This document shows, one piece after another, positions 1 through 9,339 of a stretch of DNA of 64,000 nucleotides (the first letter of the stretch is position 1; each line of letters starts with the position of its first letter). This DNA comes from G963667145 sp963667145 (GTDB lineage: Bacteria > Cloacimonadota > Cloacimonadia > G963667145). The notes beneath the pieces were generated by a model, which made no database searches, had not been told where the DNA came from, and saw only the letters and a list, made by a program, of their open reading frames with translations. The stretch lies in contig OY762943.1 in NCBI GenBank assembly GCA_963667145.1, positions 1,240,001 through 1,304,000 on the forward strand, in the 5' to 3' direction. The position numbers and the translations under genes are program-made.

Positions 1-590
1 GTCTTGATTTTGCCTTGGCTCTCAGCCCAAGAAGCCATATCTTCCCAAATAATAGTAGCGTCAACAGTTTTTTGGGTAATGTAGATTAGCAGTTGATTTA
101 CAGCTGCAGTCTCCACAGAAACATTTTTCCTCACATCGTCATAAATCTCGTTTTTTTGGAAAATCATCTTGGATAGCTTGCCAATCGCTGGACCTTTCTC
201 TGCTCCGAGGGCGAGTTTGACGCCTTTTCTGGCAAAATCTTTGATGCTCTTAATTTTGGCAGGATTATCAGCAGGTATGGCTATCACGGGAATATGAAGC
301 ACAATTTTTTGGACGCTTGGCTCAACAATCCAGCCTTTTTTTATCATATCGTTGAGAGCCTTTTCGCTCCCTGGCACGTATACATCGCAGGGCTGCCCGG
401 CAACGTAGCGACCGTAAAGATTGCCTGAGCCGTCATAGTAAACATCAATTTTCGCGTCGAACTTCTTCTCAAAATCTTGGATTATCTCGTTCATCGGTTT
501 GATGAGCCCAGCTCCCGAGAAGACGGTCAGATTACCTTTTCCCCATAACATTGACAAAGAAAGTGCAAATAGCAGAAACATTTTTTTCAT
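1..590 (-). CDS. modA: molybdate-type ABC transporter substrate-binding protein, C-terminus cut by window edge
   Basis: Reading the minus strand from 590 gives an open frame that runs off the window at base 1. It starts with a short signal peptide (MKKMFLLFALSLSMLWGKG) followed by LTVFSGAGLIKPMNEIIQDF, the typical opening of ModA-like periplasmic oxyanion-binding proteins. Later blocks fit the same fold: YYDGSGNLYGRYVAGQPCDVYVPG, LALGAEKGPAIGK, and DATIIWEDMASW near the cut. The start at 590 has GGAG six bases upstream; the in-frame ATG at 596 abuts the GGAG and is less likely. The ligand could be molybdate, tungstate or another oxyanion. The transporter partners lie outside the window. Confidence 0.85.
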   Translation of the reverse strand, partial: MKKMFLLFALSLSMLWGKGNLTVFSGAGLIKPMNEIIQDFEKKFDAKIDVYYDGSGNLYGRYVAGQPCDVYVPGSEKALNDMIKKGWIVEPSVQKIVLHIPVIAIPADNPAKIKSIKDFARKGVKLALGAEKGPAIGKLSKMIFQKNEIYDDVRKNVSVETAAVNQLLIYITQKTVDATIIWEDMASWAESQGKIK

Positions 591-664
591 TTTCATCTCC
601 ATGTGTTTTCTTTCGTTATTTTTTTGGAAACATATCGCTGTCAAGAACTTTCTTTTCCAACTAA

Positions 665-972
665 ACAACTCTTTAACTTATTCGTCTTGCTTTTGTGCTC
701 GGGGTGGCTCAACTCTGAACACCAAAGAGGAGCAGTCTTGAATATCCATCTATTAAATGTAAAGCCAACTTACTTCAATAGCTAAACTTATAGAGTACAC
801 GGGAGCGACCACACTTTATTCTCTGCTGGCGACTCGCAACGACTGCTACTATGTGGGCAGAGCGGACTTTTCTGGTTCGTCTTTTCGTCCGTCCGAAAAG
901 ATGAACACCTCTCTGTAAGAGGATATCCCTACCCTTGCTCTTACTGGATTCCCGTTTTCACGGGAATGAGGG
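665..972. repeat. 308-bp direct repeat, copy 1
   Basis: From ACAACTCTTTAACTTATTCG to GGGAATGAGGG this stretch recurs 586 bp downstream with only a few substitutions. It ends in the palindrome ATTCCCGTTTTCACGGGAAT (948-967). No coding capacity is evident. Confidence 0.9.
948..967. repeat. dRS3-like palindrome ATTCCC-N8-GGGAAT
   Basis: ATTCCCGTTTTCACGGGAAT is an inverted repeat with an 8-base centre. Its pattern equals the small intergenic dRS3 repeats known from Neisseria and resembles REP-like palindromes in many other genomes. The partner in repeat copy 2 has a different centre. Confidence 0.65.
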
Positions 973-1150
973 TGTTTGGAGATTTTGGCTTCCCACTTTT
1001 CAAGCACAATAGTGCTAAGCAAAAGATTAAAGTTGTGCTTGATAGACAACGGGAATGAGGGGATAAGAAGCGTGTTGATGAGGGATGCTTGTAGGTGTGA
1101 GGAGTACAAGAATGAGAACCTCTTGGGGCTTCTTGCTTCTCTACACCTCA

Positions 1151-1166
1151 TGCCTGCGGAGGCAGG
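1151..1166. repeat. CCTGC-N4-GCAGG palindrome
   Basis: TGCCTGCGGAGGCAGG contains CCTGC GGAG GCAGG (1153-1166). The same element with centre GGAA recurs at 1593-1606, inside a shared 50-bp block. It is a REP-like extragenic palindrome of unknown role. Confidence 0.5.
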
Positions 1167-1250
1167 TATCCATTGCAATGTGCCTTCTTTTTTTCGCCGT
1201 AAAAAAAGAAGCAAAAAACCTCTAAATACAAAATCAAAAAGCTATCAAGC

Positions 1251-1558
1251 ACAACTCTTTAACTTATTCGTCTTGCTTTTGTGCTCGGGATGGCTCAACT
1301 CTGAACACCAAAGAGGAGCAGTCTTAAATATTCATCTATTAAATGTAAAGCCAACTTACTTCAATAGCTAAACTTATAGAGTACACGGGAGCGACCACAC
1401 TTTATTCTCTGCTGGCGACTCGCAACGACTACTACTATGTGGGGAGAGCAGACTTTTCTGGTTCGTCTTTTCGTCCGTCCGAAAAGATGAACACCTCTCT
1501 GTAAGAGGATATCCCTACCCTTGCCCTTACTGGATTCCCGCGTCCGCGGGAATGAGGG
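1251..1558. repeat. 308-bp direct repeat, copy 2
   Basis: Near-identical to 665-972 at a constant offset of 586 bp. After 1558 similarity resumes with 1121-1174, so the whole looks like a tandem duplication in which this copy lost about 147 bp. It carries ATTCCCGCGTCCGCGGGAAT at 1534-1553, where the stem is kept while the centre changed. Confidence 0.9.
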
Positions 1559-1680
1559 ATGCTTGGGGCTTCTTGCTTCTCTACACCTCATGCCTGCGGA
1601 AGCAGGTATCCATTCTTGAATAGACCGCGAGAATGAGTGGTGCTTAGACTCTGGCGACTTCCCATAAAGGTCGCTATTCT

Positions 1681-4600
1681 CTATTCATACCAGCTATGTG
1701 CTGTACGGTTTAAATATACTTTATCAGGATTAGTGACATTATCAGGAATATTCCAAGCAGAATAGCCCTTTATTCCACTATGCACTAGCGTCTCATAAAA
1801 AGTACTTCGAGTAGGGTAAGATTTATTATAAGTTGAAGGTGTAATACTATAACTTTTGGATCCATCTAAATAATCACCTCCATCCGCAATTTCAAAAGAA
1901 GAACAGGTACTTGAAAGATGATTTGCTATATAACTCATATAATGAAGCTGAGGAACGTAAATACCACCCATAGAGACATAATATTGATATACAGAACTAA
2001 TGTTCAACAATTCGTCCGGCTTGTCCGGCAAACATGCTAATTTCAAATAGATAGCAATATTTGTAAGATTGGAAGAGGGGATATACCCAAAAACACCTGC
2101 TACAGTACCACCGTCTGAATACATGTTATAGCCACTATCTAGGTATACGGCCAATCTTTCCCCAGAAACATTATATACCAATCCTCCTATAGCTCCAACA
2201 CAATCGGTATAAACGGGATTTCCATAGGGAACTTGATTGAGAGAAATTCTATCAGAGTAAATATAAGCGTTTTTAACATAAATATCTTCAAAGTAAATGG
2301 GATCCCTACCATTAGGCAACGAAGATCTAGTCCGAGAACTAATCAAACTCCCAAAATGGCGAGGATACGGATCACCATGGGACACATAAGTTCTATGAAA
2401 AAAGTCCACCTCCAGCTTGCTTATACTGAGGCTAACATCTGGTGCATGGATAATGCCTTCGTATTCAGAAATAGTATTGCTAATATTTTTGTATCCGTCT
2501 ATGCTGTGTCCATTTCCGTAAAAATTGTTTGGAGAGGTCATGGAAGTGCTAACATTGGCAAATCCAAAGAGGCTATTTTTTGCGGTGCCAGCTGTAGAGC
2601 CATTTAAGTCAACAGACCAAAAGGTAGCACTTTCACTTCCTTCTTCCAACAAAATATCTGTATAGAGTTTAATGTTAGTATTGTTCACATAAACTCCAGG
2701 ACCATCAGTATTGGCGAAGAGGATTTGCGGAGTGAAGACAGAAATTTCTGATGTAAAATAATTTCCTGGCGTATAGCCGTCAATCAAGTACTTTTCGTAT
2801 TCAAATCCACGAGCTTGACCCATGTTGTCAATATCGTCACTACGGCTTTGTAAAAAAGTAAGACAGGGGTAATATTTGCTATTCGCTCTGCTGATATCCC
2901 AGTCGAAAGCATTAAACCCAATGTCAGTCCAAAAACTAGCATTATTATAGAGTTTGGGAGTAACTGTTTTGGGTGGTTCACTGCCTGCATAGAGATTCTC
3001 ACCATTTTTTAAGCCAGTGCTAACGTTTCCTGTGCCTTTGTTATAATCACTATTGTTCCAGTTAATCCCGAAGCGTTTATGATAATACTTGATATAAGTT
3101 TCCACCCAGCCATAGTTATTACTCAGAGATCCACTAGCGTTAGTGCCAACTATCCTGCCAAGTCTGCTATTATCTCCATTTTTGGCATATTTTGCTTTAA
3201 TATCAAAATAATTTATCATCGCTACACAGTTTTTTATATCGCCTGCACCGTTATAACCTACTATCCCTCCGATATATCCCGAAGAAGTACTGGTGATGTC
3301 ACTTTTTATGGTAGTGCCAGAGACCAAGCAACAGCTAACCTCCCCTCCTGAATATCCAACGATACCTCCGAAGTTGGAACCACCTGACATATAGAGAGTT
3401 GCACCGTCCACATGAGAATTGGTGATTTTGCAACCCGCAGAACCAACTATGCCTCCTGTTTGGGAACCACCTGTGATAGAAGTGTTTTTAATTACAGCAC
3501 ATGAATGGATATATTCCCCTCCAAACTCTCCAACGATGCCTCCTGTAGCTCCCTCCAAGGTGTTGGTGGTTTTGATAGTACAATTGGATACAAAACTACT
3601 ACTGATTTTACCGCTCCCATATCCAACTAATCCACCTAAATACTTGTACTTACCAGAAAAGTTTTTTCCCACCACAGAACAACTTTCCATAGTTCCTGTG
3701 AAATATCCAGCAATGCCACCAAAATAAGTTCCTTCTATCATAGACAAAGTGTAGTTTGCTCCAACATGCACATTGGAAATTGTGGCATTTGTTATATACC
3801 CAGCGATGCTACCAATGCCATTATCACTAGTCCCTGTAACAGTAACGGAAATTTTATCACTATTATCATTAATATTAATATTAATATTTTTTACAGAGTT
3901 TCCCTTAAAATATCCCACCAATCCTCCGCCATAGTTCTTGGCACTAACTGTAATGTTAGATTTTAGAGTGATATTGTCGAGGTAACTGTTACTCCCCTCG
4001 CAATATCCAACTGCTCCGCCTCCAGAACCATTTGCGGAAGAAATGACTACGTTAGTTATGGTGTCACGGAGGCCAGAGCCTGAACCCTTTCCATATATTC
4101 CTCCTGCGTCACTGTCAATTCCCGATGATTGAATAAAGAGACTGTCCACGGAACAGTCGGAAGCAAGACCTCTAAAATATCCTGCCAAGCCTCCGACCTC
4201 GTTTTTCCCTATAATAGTCGAAGAGTCTACTTTGCAATTGGTAATATTTCCATCTATAAGTCCTGTTAAGCCTCCTGCTTTCTCGTCTGCTTCTACTCTA
4301 ATCTTGGAAACCTTAGCATTGGAAATGTTGCCATAATACACCCAGGGACATAAGCCACCAGCATCGCCTTTTACGGAGGTTATAATGGCTCTTGTTACGG
4401 AGGCGTCATCTATTCCTCCATTTGAATCTCCATATCCGTATAAACCACCTGCATAATTGTTGTTGGCTGTGACTATTAAACTATCTGCGTAGCATTTGTA
4501 AATAGTGCCAGTAAACCATCCTGCTAAACCTCCGACGTTGTTATATCCCGTGATAGTGGCAGAATCTATGGTACAATTGGAGATATTTACGCCTGTGGCT

Positions 4601-6696
4601 GCAGTTAAACCTCCTGCTCGCTCTTTTGCATCTACTCTAACTTTGGCAACTTTAACCTTGTAAATGCTGCCACTCTCCACATTGGAAGATAAGCCACCAG
4701 CATCGCCTCTTACGGAGGTTATTATGGCTCTTGTTACGGAGGCATCGTCTATTCCTCCTCTTTCTCCTGCTCTCCCATATAAACCACCTGCATTACTGCC
4801 GTTGGCTGTGACTATTAAACTATCTGCGTAGCATTTGTAAATAGTCCCAGTAAACCAACCTGCTAAACCTCCGACGTTGTCATTTCCCGTGATAGTGGCA
4901 GAATCTATGGTACAATTGGAAATCTTTGCGCCTGTGACTGCAGTTAAACCTCCTGCTTGATCTTTTGCATCTACTCTAACTTTGGCAACTTTAACCTTGT
5001 AAATGCTGTCACTCATCACATTGGAAGATAAGCCACCTGCATTACCATTTGTGGAGGTTATAATGGCTCTTGTTACAGAGGCGTCGTCAATTGCTCCATT
5101 TGCATTTCCATATCCGTATAAACCTCCCGCATATGTAGTTAAAGATGTGCTTGAAGCTGTTACTCTCAGGCTGTCTGCATAGCATTTGTAAATAGTGCCA
5201 GTAAACCATCCTGCCAAACCTCCAACATTGGTAATTCCGGTAATGGTGGAAGAATCTATGGTACAATTGGAGATCTTTCCGCCTGTTGATGCCGACAGAC
5301 CTCCTGCTTGACCATTGCTTTTAGAAACAACTCTCACCTTGGATACGTTAGTATAGGAGATGTTGCCAGAACCTCCTTCTGCCGACAATCCTCCCACATT
5401 GCCATTGGAAGTGATAGAAGCATTTTTTACAGAACATTTTGTAATAGGCACTGATGCAGGTGATTCTATAAATGCGTACAGTCCCCCTGCGTAGTTGGTT
5501 GATGCAGTGATGTTGGCTCTTGTCACAGAACATGTGTCAACTGTCCCCGATATCTTCCCATATCCAAATAAACCACCTGCATATATGTCCGAGGCTTTAA
5601 CACTTACACTATCCACAGTACATTTGAAGACAGAGCCAGCCAAATGTCCAATCAACCCTCCAACACATTGAGTTCCTTCGATAGTGGAAGAATCTATAGT
5701 GGAATTGGAGACAGAACCAGCCAAATCTCCAACTAAACCTCCAACATAGCGATAACCTGAGACGGTGGTAGAATCTACTTTACAATTGGTAATATTAGCC
5801 GACAAATAGGAAGTTATTCCTCCTGCTTGTCCATTGCAAGTAATTGCCACCTTAGAGATTGTAATATCAGAAATACTTTTATCTCCTGCTTTCCCCGCCA
5901 AGCCACCTACATCTCCTGCACCAGTAAGAGCCAAATTGTACACTTTGCAGTTTTCGATAGTCCCATAAGCATATCCAACTATGCCACCTATATATTGATT
6001 GCCCGAGATAAGCACCTTTTCGGCAGAAGTGCCGATTACAGTACAGTTTCTAATTTTGCCTGTGGCGGACAAAGAACCAACCAACACCCCTACATAGTCG
6101 CTAGAGGAGGTAGAAGTTCCTATTAAGCTGTTGATTTTCACCGTAAGGTCATGCACACTGTCAGAAACCGTTGCAAAAAGTCCAGTCTTGGAGCAGTCTG
6201 TCCTGAGGGTGAAATTTTCGATAGTGTGTCCATTTCCGTTGAACCTGACAACGTTGAATAGTGGATAAATCGTGTCTCCACCGAAGTTTAGAGGAGAAGA
6301 TAAATCCACGCTAATTTTATACCCATAGAGACCTATAAGTTTTTTATAATCATCAGTGGTAGAGATGATTACAGTTGTGTCATAGAGTGTAGAATAATTT
6401 TCTTGCTCAATTCGGTGCACAGGTAGTCCCGATTTTTTAAGCCACGGGTTACCTACAGAATCTAAAACCCCTGTTAAAGGATTCCAGCCAAGATTCTGCC
6501 AAAAATTTACGTTCTGCAAATCGGTGTTAGAAACAGATTTGCCCTCTTTGTCATCAATAGCCGCTAATACAGCCTCGCCAGTGGGCAGAGAACCGCTCTG
6601 CAAAATCGAGTTTACACCTAAATCTGTCGCTAAAACACCTGAAAAGCAAGCAACCGACAGAATTGTTAACAAAAATTTTCTGAAAGAAACAATCAT
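1681..6696 (-). CDS. giant GLUG-repeat surface/exported protein
   Basis: A 1671-aa protein with an N-terminal signal peptide (MIVSFRKFLLTILSVACFSGVLA). The start at 6696 is preceded by GGAG; upstream in-frame starts lack a ribosome site. Most of the length is made of GLUG-type beta-helix repeats, seen as variations of GGLAGxxxGxIxNC and VGGLVGxxxGSVSNSTIDSS, about 24-30 residues apart. Residues about 350-810 hold near-identical tandem blocks of about 113 aa, with shared phrases such as NVGGLAGWFTGTIYKCYADS and ASVTRAIITS. The last 400 residues are not repetitive and end in HSWYE; I see no LPXTG or type IX sorting signal. GLUG proteins are often adhesins or surface beta-helices; the role here is inferred. 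It stands alone, with no obvious operon partner. Confidence 0.85.
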   Translation of the reverse strand: MIVSFRKFLLTILSVACFSGVLATDLGVNSILQSGSLPTGEAVLAAIDDKEGKSVSNTDLQNVNFWQNLGWNPLTGVLDSVGNPWLKKSGLPVHRIEQENYSTLYDTTVIISTTDDYKKLIGLYGYKISVDLSSPLNFGGDTIYPLFNVVRFNGNGHTIENFTLRTDCSKTGLFATVSDSVHDLTVKINSLIGTSTSSSDYVGVLVGSLSATGKIRNCTVIGTSAEKVLISGNQYIGGIVGYAYGTIENCKVYNLALTGAGDVGGLAGKAGDKSISDITISKVAITCNGQAGGITSYLSANITNCKVDSTTVSGYRYVGGLVGDLAGSVSNSTIDSSTIEGTQCVGGLIGHLAGSVFKCTVDSVSVKASDIYAGGLFGYGKISGTVDTCSVTRANITASTNYAGGLYAFIESPASVPITKCSVKNASITSNGNVGGLSAEGGSGNISYTNVSKVRVVSKSNGQAGGLSASTGGKISNCTIDSSTITGITNVGGLAGWFTGTIYKCYADSLRVTASSTSLTTYAGGLYGYGNANGAIDDASVTRAIITSTNGNAGGLSSNVMSDSIYKVKVAKVRVDAKDQAGGLTAVTGAKISNCTIDSATITGNDNVGGLAGWFTGTIYKCYADSLIVTANGSNAGGLYGRAGERGGIDDASVTRAIITSVRGDAGGLSSNVESGSIYKVKVAKVRVDAKERAGGLTAATGVNISNCTIDSATITGYNNVGGLAGWFTGTIYKCYADSLIVTANNNYAGGLYGYGDSNGGIDDASVTRAIITSVKGDAGGLCPWVYYGNISNAKVSKIRVEADEKAGGLTGLIDGNITNCKVDSSTIIGKNEVGGLAGYFRGLASDCSVDSLFIQSSGIDSDAGGIYGKGSGSGLRDTITNVVISSANGSGGGAVGYCEGSNSYLDNITLKSNITVSAKNYGGGLVGYFKGNSVKNINININDNSDKISVTVTGTSDNGIGSIAGYITNATISNVHVGANYTLSMIEGTYFGGIAGYFTGTMESCSVVGKNFSGKYKYLGGLVGYGSGKISSSFVSNCTIKTTNTLEGATGGIVGEFGGEYIHSCAVIKNTSITGGSQTGGIVGSAGCKITNSHVDGATLYMSGGSNFGGIVGYSGGEVSCCLVSGTTIKSDITSTSSGYIGGIVGYNGAGDIKNCVAMINYFDIKAKYAKNGDNSRLGRIVGTNASGSLSNNYGWVETYIKYYHKRFGINWNNSDYNKGTGNVSTGLKNGENLYAGSEPPKTVTPKLYNNASFWTDIGFNAFDWDISRANSKYYPCLTFLQSRSDDIDNMGQARGFEYEKYLIDGYTPGNYFTSEISVFTPQILFANTDGPGVYVNNTNIKLYTDILLEEGSESATFWSVDLNGSTAGTAKNSLFGFANVSTSMTSPNNFYGNGHSIDGYKNISNTISEYEGIIHAPDVSLSISKLEVDFFHRTYVSHGDPYPRHFGSLISSRTRSSLPNGRDPIYFEDIYVKNAYIYSDRISLNQVPYGNPVYTDCVGAIGGLVYNVSGERLAVYLDSGYNMYSDGGTVAGVFGYIPSSNLTNIAIYLKLACLPDKPDELLNISSVYQYYVSMGGIYVPQLHYMSYIANHLSSTCSSFEIADGGDYLDGSKSYSITPSTYNKSYPTRSTFYETLVHSGIKGYSAWNIPDNVTNPDKVYLNRTAHSWYE
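4276..5640. repeat. tandem ~340-bp repeats inside the GLUG gene
   Basis: Similar stretches begin near 4276, 4614, 4954 and 5304, a period of about 340 bp (113 codons). The middle two copies are almost identical in DNA, including synonymous positions, which points to recent duplication or gene conversion. The array sits in frame, so copy-number change would lengthen or shorten the protein without breaking it. Confidence 0.75.
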
Positions 6697-7058
6697 TTTT
6701 TTCTCCAATAAATACTCCATGTCAAATAAAATAAAAGTAACAAAAAAAGTCAAATAAAAAGGTGTAATCGTAAATATGTGGGTAATGTTTAGTCATCTTT
6801 ATGGACAATGTTTCTACTATAAATAAAGTGACCAAAGAAATAATTTGAGAGTGCTCCAATCCTTCCTGCTGTAAATCCCCGTTTACACGGAGAAGATGCT
6901 TTGTTTATTAATTTTTCTAATTCTCATGTCTGTAAAAAATAGGTATCTATTATTAACTGATTTCTTGAACAACAATTCCACAGAAAGCCATAATGAGAAT
7001 TGCATATAATCACCATAATAATTTGACAGCTCCACCACCAACTCGCGAAAATAACTCT
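6697..7058. other. divergent intergenic region
   Basis: This 360-bp AT-rich gap separates the minus-strand GLUG gene from the plus-strand methyltransferase, so it should hold both promoters; I see no clear consensus. A decayed palindrome (ATCCCCGTTTACACGGAG, about 6875-6892) resembles the elements at 948 and 1534. If the methyltransferase uses the upstream ATG at 6993, the gap is shorter. Confidence 0.4.
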
Positions 7059-7724
7059 ATGAATTTCACAAACAACAACTCTAAAAACGGCAAAATCATC
7101 TCCGCCTCTCTCTACGAATATTTGAGAAGCATCGCTCCGCACGAGAACGAATTCCTCCAAAATTTACGCAACGAAACTGTGGAACGAGTACGTCAATCGC
7201 ACTTTTTGATTAGCGTAGAGCAAGCCCAATTTTTGCAATTCCTCATAAGATTAACCAACTCCAAAAACTGCTTGGACATCGGGACTTTCACTGGATACAG
7301 TGCTCTTGTAGCTGCTCTCTCCATTCCAGACGATGGCAAGGTCATCACCTTAGACTACAAAGAAGATTTTGAGCAAATCAGGCAAAAGCACTGGAAAAGA
7401 GCGAGGGTAGCACACAAAATTCAGCAGATAATCGGACAAGCCGAAGAGAAATTGAAGAGTCTGCAAGACCAAAAATTCGATTTCATTTTTATAGATGCAG
7501 ACAAAGTCAACTACTCCAAATACCTAGAACTGTGTTTGCCGATTTTGAGCGACAACGGAGTAATCGTCGTGGACAATCTATTGCTTTCGGGGAGAATATT
7601 GGAAGACGACAATCGCACTGCTCCCAAGCTCCGCCAATTCAACAATTCCCTCAAATTGTCGGAAGAGATAGACTACACAATTCTATCTATAGCCGACGGA
7701 CTTGCACTTATACAAAAGAAATAG
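7059..7724 (+). CDS. class I SAM-dependent O-methyltransferase (family 3, CCoAOMT-like)
   Basis: Predicted SAM-dependent O-methyltransferase of the caffeoyl-CoA/catechol type. Visible motifs: CLDIGTFTGYSALVAALSIP (SAM-binding motif I), VITLDYKEDF (acidic residue after strand 2), FDFIFIDADKVNYSKYLELC (metal- and SAM-binding IDADK) and GVIVVDNLLLSGRI (second metal site DN). From the ATG at 7059 it is 221 aa, normal for the family. An in-frame ATG at 6993 with a weak AGAAAG site would add 22 low-complexity residues. The substrate cannot be told. It is a single gene between the GLUG gene and the nucleoside transporter operon. Confidence 0.85.
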   Translation: MNFTNNNSKNGKIISASLYEYLRSIAPHENEFLQNLRNETVERVRQSHFLISVEQAQFLQFLIRLTNSKNCLDIGTFTGYSALVAALSIPDDGKVITLDYKEDFEQIRQKHWKRARVAHKIQQIIGQAEEKLKSLQDQKFDFIFIDADKVNYSKYLELCLPILSDNGVIVVDNLLLSGRILEDDNRTAPKLRQFNNSLKLSEEIDYTILSIADGLALIQKK

Positions 7725-7815
7725 ATTCTTAGGGCAATTTTGGGGGTCTTAATCTTTTGTCTTGACATTTTTTTGAATTGTCTTTTCGATTGCGAGAAAA
7801 ACTGAGGACAAAGTT

Positions 7816-9336
7816 ATGGGGAAAAGCTCTGTTGCCATAGAGATGCGAAATGCGACCAAAATCTTTGGTTCGTTTGTAGCAAATGACAAAATCAATCTGA
7901 GGGTCATGGATGGCGAAATTCACGCCATTCTCGGAGAAAACGGAGCGGGCAAATCGACCTTGATGAACATGCTCTACGGTCTCTACAGCCTTACCAGCGG
8001 TTGTATAGTAGTTGAAGGGGTAGAAAAAAAATTCAACTCTCCATCTGATGCGATTGCTTGCGGTATCGGAATGGTTCACCAACATTTTATGCTTGTCAAG
8101 CCTTTCACGGTGACTCAAAACATCATTCTCGGCTCGGAAGTTACCAAAAAGTACGGCGTTTTGGATTATCAAAAAGCTAAAGAAAAAATCGTTGAACTCT
8201 CTCAGAAATACAAATTGAACATCGACCCCGATGCCAAAATCAATCAAATTTCTGTGGGGATGCAACAGCGAGTTGAAATCTTGAAAGCTCTCTACCGCCA
8301 AGCCAACACACTAATCTTGGACGAGCCGACTGCCGTGCTAACTCCTCAGGAAATCACGGAACTTGGCAAGATTATGAAGTCACTCACTTCCGAGGGGAAA
8401 AGCATACTCTTTATCTCTCACAAGTTAAAGGAAATTAAGGATTTAGCCGACAAATGCACCGTCATTCGCAAAGGGAAAGTAATCGACACCATAGATGTTG
8501 CTGACGCTTCCATCCAAGAGATGGCAACGATGATGGTCGGGCGTCCAGTAATCCTGAATGTGGACAAGGGCGAGAAGCCGAAAGAGGAAATTCCTCTGCT
8601 GGAGATTAAAGACCTTTGTGTCAAAAACGAAAAAGACCTTTTGGCGGTTGACCATCTAAATCTAACTGCATACAAGGGCGAAATTTTGGGAATTGCTGGC
8701 ATCGACGGAAACGGACAGAAGGAGTTCGTGCAGGCTCTCACAGGGCTAACGCCTACAGAAAGCGGACACGTTCTTGTCAACAACAAGGAAATCACAGGTT
8801 GCTCTCCGAAAGAAGTGAACATCCACGGAATTGGGCATATTCCCAGTGACAGACAGAAGCACGGGCTGGTCTTGGAATATTCGGTTCAAGACAACACGAT
8901 TTTGCAAACCTACAACTCCGCACTGTATTCCAAAAAGTGCATTCTGCAAAAAGATGCGATTAAAGAGCATGCCAAAAAATTGATTGAGAACTTCGACATC
9001 CGACCCACGGATGAGAACAAGCTCGCTCGCGACCTTTCGGGCGGTAATCAGCAAAAAGTGATTTTGGCGAGAGAAATTGATTCGTCTCCCGATTTGTTGA
9101 TTGCCTGTCAACCCACCAGAGGCTTGGATGTGGGAGCGATAGAGTACATTCAGAAATCTCTGATAGAACACAAAAAAGCGGGCAAAACCATTCTTTTGGT
9201 CTCGCTGGAGCTGGACGAAGTGATGAACCTCTCCGACCGCATCGCCGTTATTCATTCGGGCAAAATTGTCGGAATAGTTGACGGAGACAAATGCGACAGA
9301 AATCAGATTGGCTTGATGATGTCAGGAGGGTGTTAG
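7816..9336 (+). CDS. nucleoside ABC transporter, duplicated ATP-binding subunit
   Basis: A 506-aa cytoplasmic ATPase with two fused ABC domains, as in BMP-type nucleoside and CUT2 sugar importers. Domain 1 has Walker A GENGAGKST, signature ISVGMQQRVEI and Walker B LILDEPTAVLTPQE. Domain 2 has a degenerate Walker A (GIDGNGQKE), signature LSGGNQQKVILARE and LLIACQPTRGLDVGA. The degenerate second P-loop is usual in this family. GAGGA lies just upstream of the ATG. The two permeases follow at once and a BMP lipoprotein closes the operon, so purine or other nucleosides are the likely substrate. TTGACA near 7760 could be part of the operon promoter. Confidence 0.93.
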   Translation: MGKSSVAIEMRNATKIFGSFVANDKINLRVMDGEIHAILGENGAGKSTLMNMLYGLYSLTSGCIVVEGVEKKFNSPSDAIACGIGMVHQHFMLVKPFTVTQNIILGSEVTKKYGVLDYQKAKEKIVELSQKYKLNIDPDAKINQISVGMQQRVEILKALYRQANTLILDEPTAVLTPQEITELGKIMKSLTSEGKSILFISHKLKEIKDLADKCTVIRKGKVIDTIDVADASIQEMATMMVGRPVILNVDKGEKPKEEIPLLEIKDLCVKNEKDLLAVDHLNLTAYKGEILGIAGIDGNGQKEFVQALTGLTPTESGHVLVNNKEITGCSPKEVNIHGIGHIPSDRQKHGLVLEYSVQDNTILQTYNSALYSKKCILQKDAIKEHAKKLIENFDIRPTDENKLARDLSGGNQQKVILAREIDSSPDLLIACQPTRGLDVGAIEYIQKSLIEHKKAGKTILLVSLELDEVMNLSDRIAVIHSGKIVGIVDGDKCDRNQIGLMMSGGC

Positions 9337-9339
9337 ATT

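Larger units (their letters stand above)
591..1680. other. repeat-rich non-coding stretch
   Basis: About 1.1 kb between modA and the GLUG protein gene, both on the minus strand. I see no coding frame with family features. It holds a long direct repeat (665-972 and 1251-1558), a second shared block (about 1124-1174 and 1563-1613) and small palindromes. Short open frames here are read from the repeats themselves and appear twice, so I do not call them genes. Confidence 0.6.

Noticed and set aside
849..1591. Open frames of 76-131 aa in the repeat region
   Set aside because: They appear twice because the DNA is duplicated, have no ribosome sites and cross the palindromes.
7729..7815. A riboswitch before the nucleoside transporter operon
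   Set aside because: Only about 90 bp separate the genes and no purine or preQ1 aptamer core could be recognised.
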